A DNA stretch of 64,000 nucleotides. Origin: Bradysia coprophila (lineage: Eukaryota; Arthropoda; Insecta; Diptera; Sciaridae). The translations under genes were made by a program, and so were the position numbers. Each line of letters starts with the position of its first letter. Within the stretch, counting starts at the first letter, position 1. The stretch spans positions 14,710,062-14,774,061 of the forward strand of contig NC_050738.1 in NCBI RefSeq assembly GCF_014529535.1, read 5' to 3'. The notes beneath the pieces are model-generated. The model was not told the DNA's origin and did no database searches. It worked only from the letters and a program-made list of their open reading frames with translations. Positions 59,662 to 64,000 of the stretch are shown piece after piece.

Positions 59662-62216
59662 TTTTTTATAGAAAAAAAACCAACCAACTGAATTACCATT
59701 TTTCATTGCATAAATCACCAATGGTCAGACATTTATCTCATAAATTCGAACTTTTTATAAAGTAATTTATTTCATCTGCTATATCATACCGAATAAAATG
59801 GATGGGGGCTAACTACAGCTACATTTGAGTAGAACTGAGTTAACGTTAACTAAGCGACATGGTGAAAGCATTTTCATGCAGTTTAGGTATATTATACATG
59901 TAACAACCAGTAAATTTAATATGGTCATCCGTTCACTCTTCATAAATTAAATGAAAACCCTCACCCCTGCTCCACATTCTACTCTTTTCGACGATGAAAA
60001 AAAAATACTGATGTCATAGTCAGCACCAATACGCCCTCCGATCCAAAAACCCCTAAAACACTTTTTCAGTTAGTTTTTCTCTCATTTCAAATGTTTATGT
60101 CCATTTATTATATCCCACAGCGGCGAAGATAAATTTATCGTACACACTCTTTGGAGCTATATTACATATCAAATACCCTCTCAAATCCCCGAGCGTGTTT
60201 AGTGGTTGTGTTGATTTTGTTTTTTTTTTTGCTCGTCGATTTTGTGTTGGTTTGTTCGCTTACCATTCATACATATCTTCTCGCTAAGTAAATTTACAAA
60301 ACGAATTGGAACTGAATGGTGAGCAGACAGGAAAATTGATGTCGTTTATTACTGAATAGACAATAACGACTGTACGTTGGGTGGTTTTAATATTTTTTTT
60401 CGTTGTATTACCATCAAGTGTGATATGTCGTGTTCGTGCAATGTTTTCGTGTCATGTAGTGGAACAGAATAATTAACAAGCAAAACGATTTGTTTTTCAC
60501 AGCGATAGATTCGTGGGCCATTTAAGAGTTTAAGAGTTTTGTAACTGAAAAAAAACTGAAATTAAGTGAGAGACAGTCACAATTTACTTCAACATTTTGC
60601 TTTATCCAAATTTATTTGAAGCGAATCATTAGATGTTATTGTACGTATACGATGACACCGAAACACAACCAATCAATTTTTATTCGGTTGTGCAAAAAAA
60701 AAGATTCATTTTATTTACATACAGGACAAAGCTTATCTTAACTTAATACAAGTCTCAAGCGTATTTATTCGAAAATATTTTGTTTATGATGCACATTTGG
60801 TTTTTTTTTCGTCCCTACCAGATAAGAAGGGTTTTGATTCCGTTCGATGTTATCCGATTCAATCTGTTATGTGACCAACCACACATGGTTCTCCGTTTTG
60901 TCTGCTTTACGTATAATTTAACTGAACTAAAGTTAAAAAGGAAAGCGCTTTGAATCAGCGAAAATGCTTTCCTTATCTTTTTGCGTGAATGAATAAAAAA
61001 AATATAAACAATAATCCTAATTTTAATCTTCAGTCTTTATGTTGTGGCAAAAAACATTTTTCCTTTACTAGGGATTAGGGAAGGAAATTGGCCTTTCCTT
61101 CCCAATGGAAAAGTCTTTCCCTCCTTCATAAAGAAAAACGTCATCCTACACTCAGGTAATAATTTGATGTAGATCAAGCCCAAGGTTATTCGAAATGTCA
61201 AAAATCATCCACAGAGGACCCTAACCTCAACGTATGTGCAGTGAAAATGAGCTAGGCGCTTTGCTCATGTTTGAAAATAGAAACAAATGTATGAATGGTT
61301 TTCATGGTTATCTTGTAAAACAATGAGCTTAATCACTTACGCCATGCACGAAACAACCATAATTTCGCCTTTTATCAAAGCACCTAGCAGGGTAATAGAG
61401 ATTTTTTGGTGTCAAATAAAGTAGTTTTTAGTACGAGTTGCCATTTACATTATATTAGACAGGAGTCGCCGTGAGATGCCGCATTGGAGGCAAATTTGAA
61501 AATGAAAAAGTGGTTACTGCGAAGGGTTTTCATTTAACTTTTATTAAAGAATTTACATTCAGTTACGTAATTTAGTTATTTATATGCAGACTGCTAACGT
61601 GATGTTAGATTATTTGTTAAAATAATGTACATTTCAGTGATCATATTTTCATTGAAAGAACGTTCGTGCCTATTTTTCGAATATATCTTGGCTCTTACCG
61701 CATTTTTAAGAGTGTAAAAATCTTATAAAATAAAAATGTCATTTGACACTGCCAAAATTACCTACTTTTTTTTCTATTACCCTGCTTGGTGCTTTGCTTT
61801 TATAGAGTATTTTATGTTGATTTTGGACGATTCGCACAAAGGCTATTGCAAGCGAGCTGTAATTTCAACTGTTTCATTGTTATGCTGCATATTTAGGGCT
61901 TGATAGGAACTTCAATTTTTAGTAATCGTTGTTGACTGATAGGTTTTTATTTTAATTAATGAATTTAATTAAAAAAATTAGTTAAATCAATTAATGTCCA
62001 TTCTGAACGGGAAATTTGAATTTTGAACGATTTTGAACGGCTTTCATTTCGTCGAAATTTTAGACGAATTCGATTTTTTCTGATGGCACCACTGAACGAG
62101 TGGTATAAATAAAGAACTGTCAGAATTGCAATAAAACAATGGCTTATGTGTGAATGTGATTTCAAAATCTTCTTTAATAAATTGGTAAGTAACCAAACAA
62201 AATCAAAACGAAATTA
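59662..62216. other. Intergenic stretch with one MITE
   Basis: No gene supported. It contains the family B MITE at 61376-61796 and the probable 3' UTR of the pogo-derived gene near 62160-62216. Confidence 0.5.
61369..61803. mobile_element. MITE (family B), longer copy, with 7-bp duplication
   Basis: The element is 61376-61796 (421 bp). Termini CAAAGCACCTAGCAGGG and the near-complement CCCTGCTTGGTGCTTTG. A perfect 7-bp duplication CTTTTAT lies at 61369-61375 and 61797-61803. Subterminal GTCAAATAAAGTAGTTTTT matches the copy in IR intron 4. Its interior (about 230 bp longer than that copy) is non-coding. Confidence 0.92.
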
Positions 62217-64000
62217 TTAAAAATCGGAATCAAGTTCCGTCTCATCGATTTCACAAGGTACGGTGGTCGGCTGAACTTTATTTCCATTTTCTTTTTTTTG
62301 CAAATCAAAGTTTTTCCGTTTCAAAGACACCACTTTGTTCAGTTCCACATTTGCAGCTCTAAGATTTTTTAATTTCTCCCGTAAATCGCGGACCTGCTCA
62401 TCATATTTTCTTATGAGAATGTCTTTCTCGACTTTTTCTGCCTCCCATTCCAACTTGCCAGGAATTTTCTTTTTCTTGGTCTGGGCCATTTCCTTGCTTA
62501 GGACGGCAACTTCTGACCGTGTAGCAATCAACAATTTTCGCACTGACTTCAACTCCGCATCAACGACTGCTATTTCATTTTCCCGAGCGATTTTCGCAAT
62601 GTCATCTTGTTCACGTTCCATTTCGTGCTGTCGGTCAGCTGCTTCTCTATCCATTATGCTCTGCACCACTTCTTTTGCAGTGACGACGCCGTACGACACT
62701 TTTAAGTTTAAATTTCGTTTTTGTTTTGCTCTTTGCGGCATCGTCGGTGGCGTCAAGATAGATTTTATCGTGCGATTCTCTTCAGTTACCGGTTCTTTTT
62801 CTTCGACTACTGGCGGATCTATGACGTCCAATTGTTGATTTATTATCAAAATGTTGACGAGCTTTGATTTATCAGATGCTGCACACAACAATCCCAATTG
62901 CTTGACGTCACGTCGAATTTTGTCAACAACCTTCCCCATTTTCGAATCATTTTCCGGTTCAAGACCTCCCGACGATATGCCAAACGCGCCCAAATCAAAT
63001 TTCGCCTCCGATTGCGATTTAAGGACTACATTTCGTCCAGAAAGTTCAGCAAACGTAACGAAATCGTTGATTGGGACTTGACCTGAATGATTCATTGGTT
63101 AACTAATATGTAATTGAACTGAATTTCGATTTAGATTACCTTTCGGTGTTGCCATTTCCTGATAGTTTTTCGACGATTGGTTTTGATGCTCTCGTGCATT
63201 TGTAAAGTTCCATGCAAATGGATATTGAAGGTTGCCTTCCGATTGCAGAATCCCTGCTGGGATGTCTTCCATGTTGACATCGAGAAGTTCTACTTCAGCG
63301 CTTACGACAGCAGATGAGTGAACACCGCGCTGGACCTGATTGTCTTTCAGTGTGATGAAATCGGGCCGTACCAGATTGTCGATCGGTGGGACGAAGTAAT
63401 CATCGGGCCGTTCCTGATTTTCGATCGGTGGGATGAAGTAATCATCGTGCCGTATGTGATTGTTGATCAGTGGGATGAAGTTATCATCGGGCCGTACCTG
63501 ATTGTCGATCGGTGTGATGAAGTAATCATCTTCTGTCGATGGTTCGCCTGGATTACAAATTTATTGTTGTTAGAAACGTCAAAATGAAAATATTTAAGAG
63601 GTGAAGATGGCGTAAGTGCCTTGTGCATTTTTTAAAATTTTAAATGATTTGACACGTTTTGCGAATAAAAAATTAAGCCACTCACAAATTTGGTCGTTTA
63701 CTTACTGATTGGTGCACCAAATCTCGGATACAGCGTAGAGGACAGACTGTTGAGATGAATGTAATTCTGTGATGTAGGATCCAAAATGACGTCACTTATC
63801 ACGTTCACCTTCGGCTGTACAACGGCTGCAGTCTGAGATGGTGGGTCGATATAAAATCCCTTAAAGTCATACACTCGATCCGGTGATTTGGACAGAAGAC
63901 CAGCTGTATTGAGGTTGTTGAAATTAAACGGCTGCAGACCTGTTGCACGCCAACCGTTCACAATGGATTCCTTTTTTATGACTGCATCGTTGATTTGCTT
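62217..64000 (-). CDS. pogo/Tigger-type transposase-derived gene, C-terminal part (runs off the window)
   Basis: Exons 64000-63706 (open at the window edge), 63547-63140 and 63082-62217 join with consistent phase-1 junctions to a TAA. The visible N-terminal part ESIVNGWRATGLQPFNFNN is the hallmark that follows the DDE/D catalytic domain in pogo/Tigger transposases (pattern GFRxTGIxPFNP). The last exon has a second hallmark of these proteins: a proline and basic motif TPPTMPQRAKQKRN, then VVTAKEVVQSIMDREAADRQ, and then a long Glu/Lys-rich helix of coiled-coil character (about 62280-62640) with KKKKIPGK. Exon 2 carries a 14-residue tandem repeat. No transposon terminal repeat is evident downstream. 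Intact frames across three exons suggest either a host gene recruited from a transposase or an intron-bearing element. Confidence 0.72.
63336..63535 (-). repeat. 42-bp coding tandem repeat in the pogo-derived gene
   Basis: Four to five units encode variants of RPDDYFIPPIDNQV. The units differ by single substitutions and remain in frame, as expected of selection on the protein or recent expansion. Confidence 0.85.

Noticed and set aside
62335-63081. Plus-strand 60-167-codon frames
   Set aside because: Antisense shadows of the pogo-derived gene.
4200-64000. CRISPR arrays, operons, rRNA or tRNA genes
   Set aside because: None seen; gene structures are eukaryotic, and no rRNA or foldable tRNA sequence was recognised by eye.

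Overview
The window looks like nuclear DNA of an insect, most likely a dipteran. The reasons are short GT-AG introns (55-70 bp in several genes), an AT-rich background, a divergent insect-type ionotropic receptor, insect-like versions of snf, zyxin, Rpn13 and AP-1 mu, and many small non-autonomous transposons. I cannot name the species. Gene models were built by hand from reading frames, splice sites and intron phase. Where I give exon lists, the phases agree across every junction.

Layout. 1-6.5 kb: the C-terminal exons of an NDNF/nord-type secreted protein (minus strand), then mostly non-coding DNA. 6.5-8.2 kb: a short, young, copia-type non-autonomous LTR element with a 5-bp target duplication. 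8.3-11.2 kb: an ionotropic receptor gene (plus) with a small transposon inside one exon and an in-frame stop further on. 11.2-31.8 kb: gene-poor DNA with a large fold-back element, several hAT-type and 7-bp-duplication MITEs, and a few orphan exon-like frames. 32.5-41.7 kb: the zyxin gene (minus, eight coding exons); its largest intron holds a complete MYND-Tudor gene on the opposite strand. 42.3-43.05 kb: a GC-rich hAT-type element. 43.5-44.6 kb: a CMPK2-like nucleoside monophosphate kinase (minus). 46.6-47.5 kb: snf, the U1A/U2B'' protein (plus). 48.3-49.4 kb: another hAT-type element. 50.45-51.54 kb: a tandem-chromodomain protein (minus), head to head with Rpn13/ADRM1 (52.1-53.4 kb, plus). 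55.6-57.0 kb: AP-1 mu (minus). 58.8-59.65 kb: ZNHIT3 (plus). 62.2-64.0 kb and beyond: a spliced gene derived from a pogo/Tigger-type transposase (minus, runs off the right edge).

The right half is a compact housekeeping neighbourhood covering RNA splicing, proteasome, vesicle sorting, snoRNP assembly, actin adhesion and nucleotide supply. These genes show no common pathway. The most interesting items are the antisense nested MYND-Tudor gene (a probable piRNA-pathway factor), the tandem-chromodomain protein without a visible chromoshadow domain, the intron-bearing transposase-derived gene with an expanded internal peptide repeat, the receptor gene hit by a MITE, and a hAT-type MITE packed with TATCGATA-like motifs sitting inside a fold-back element.
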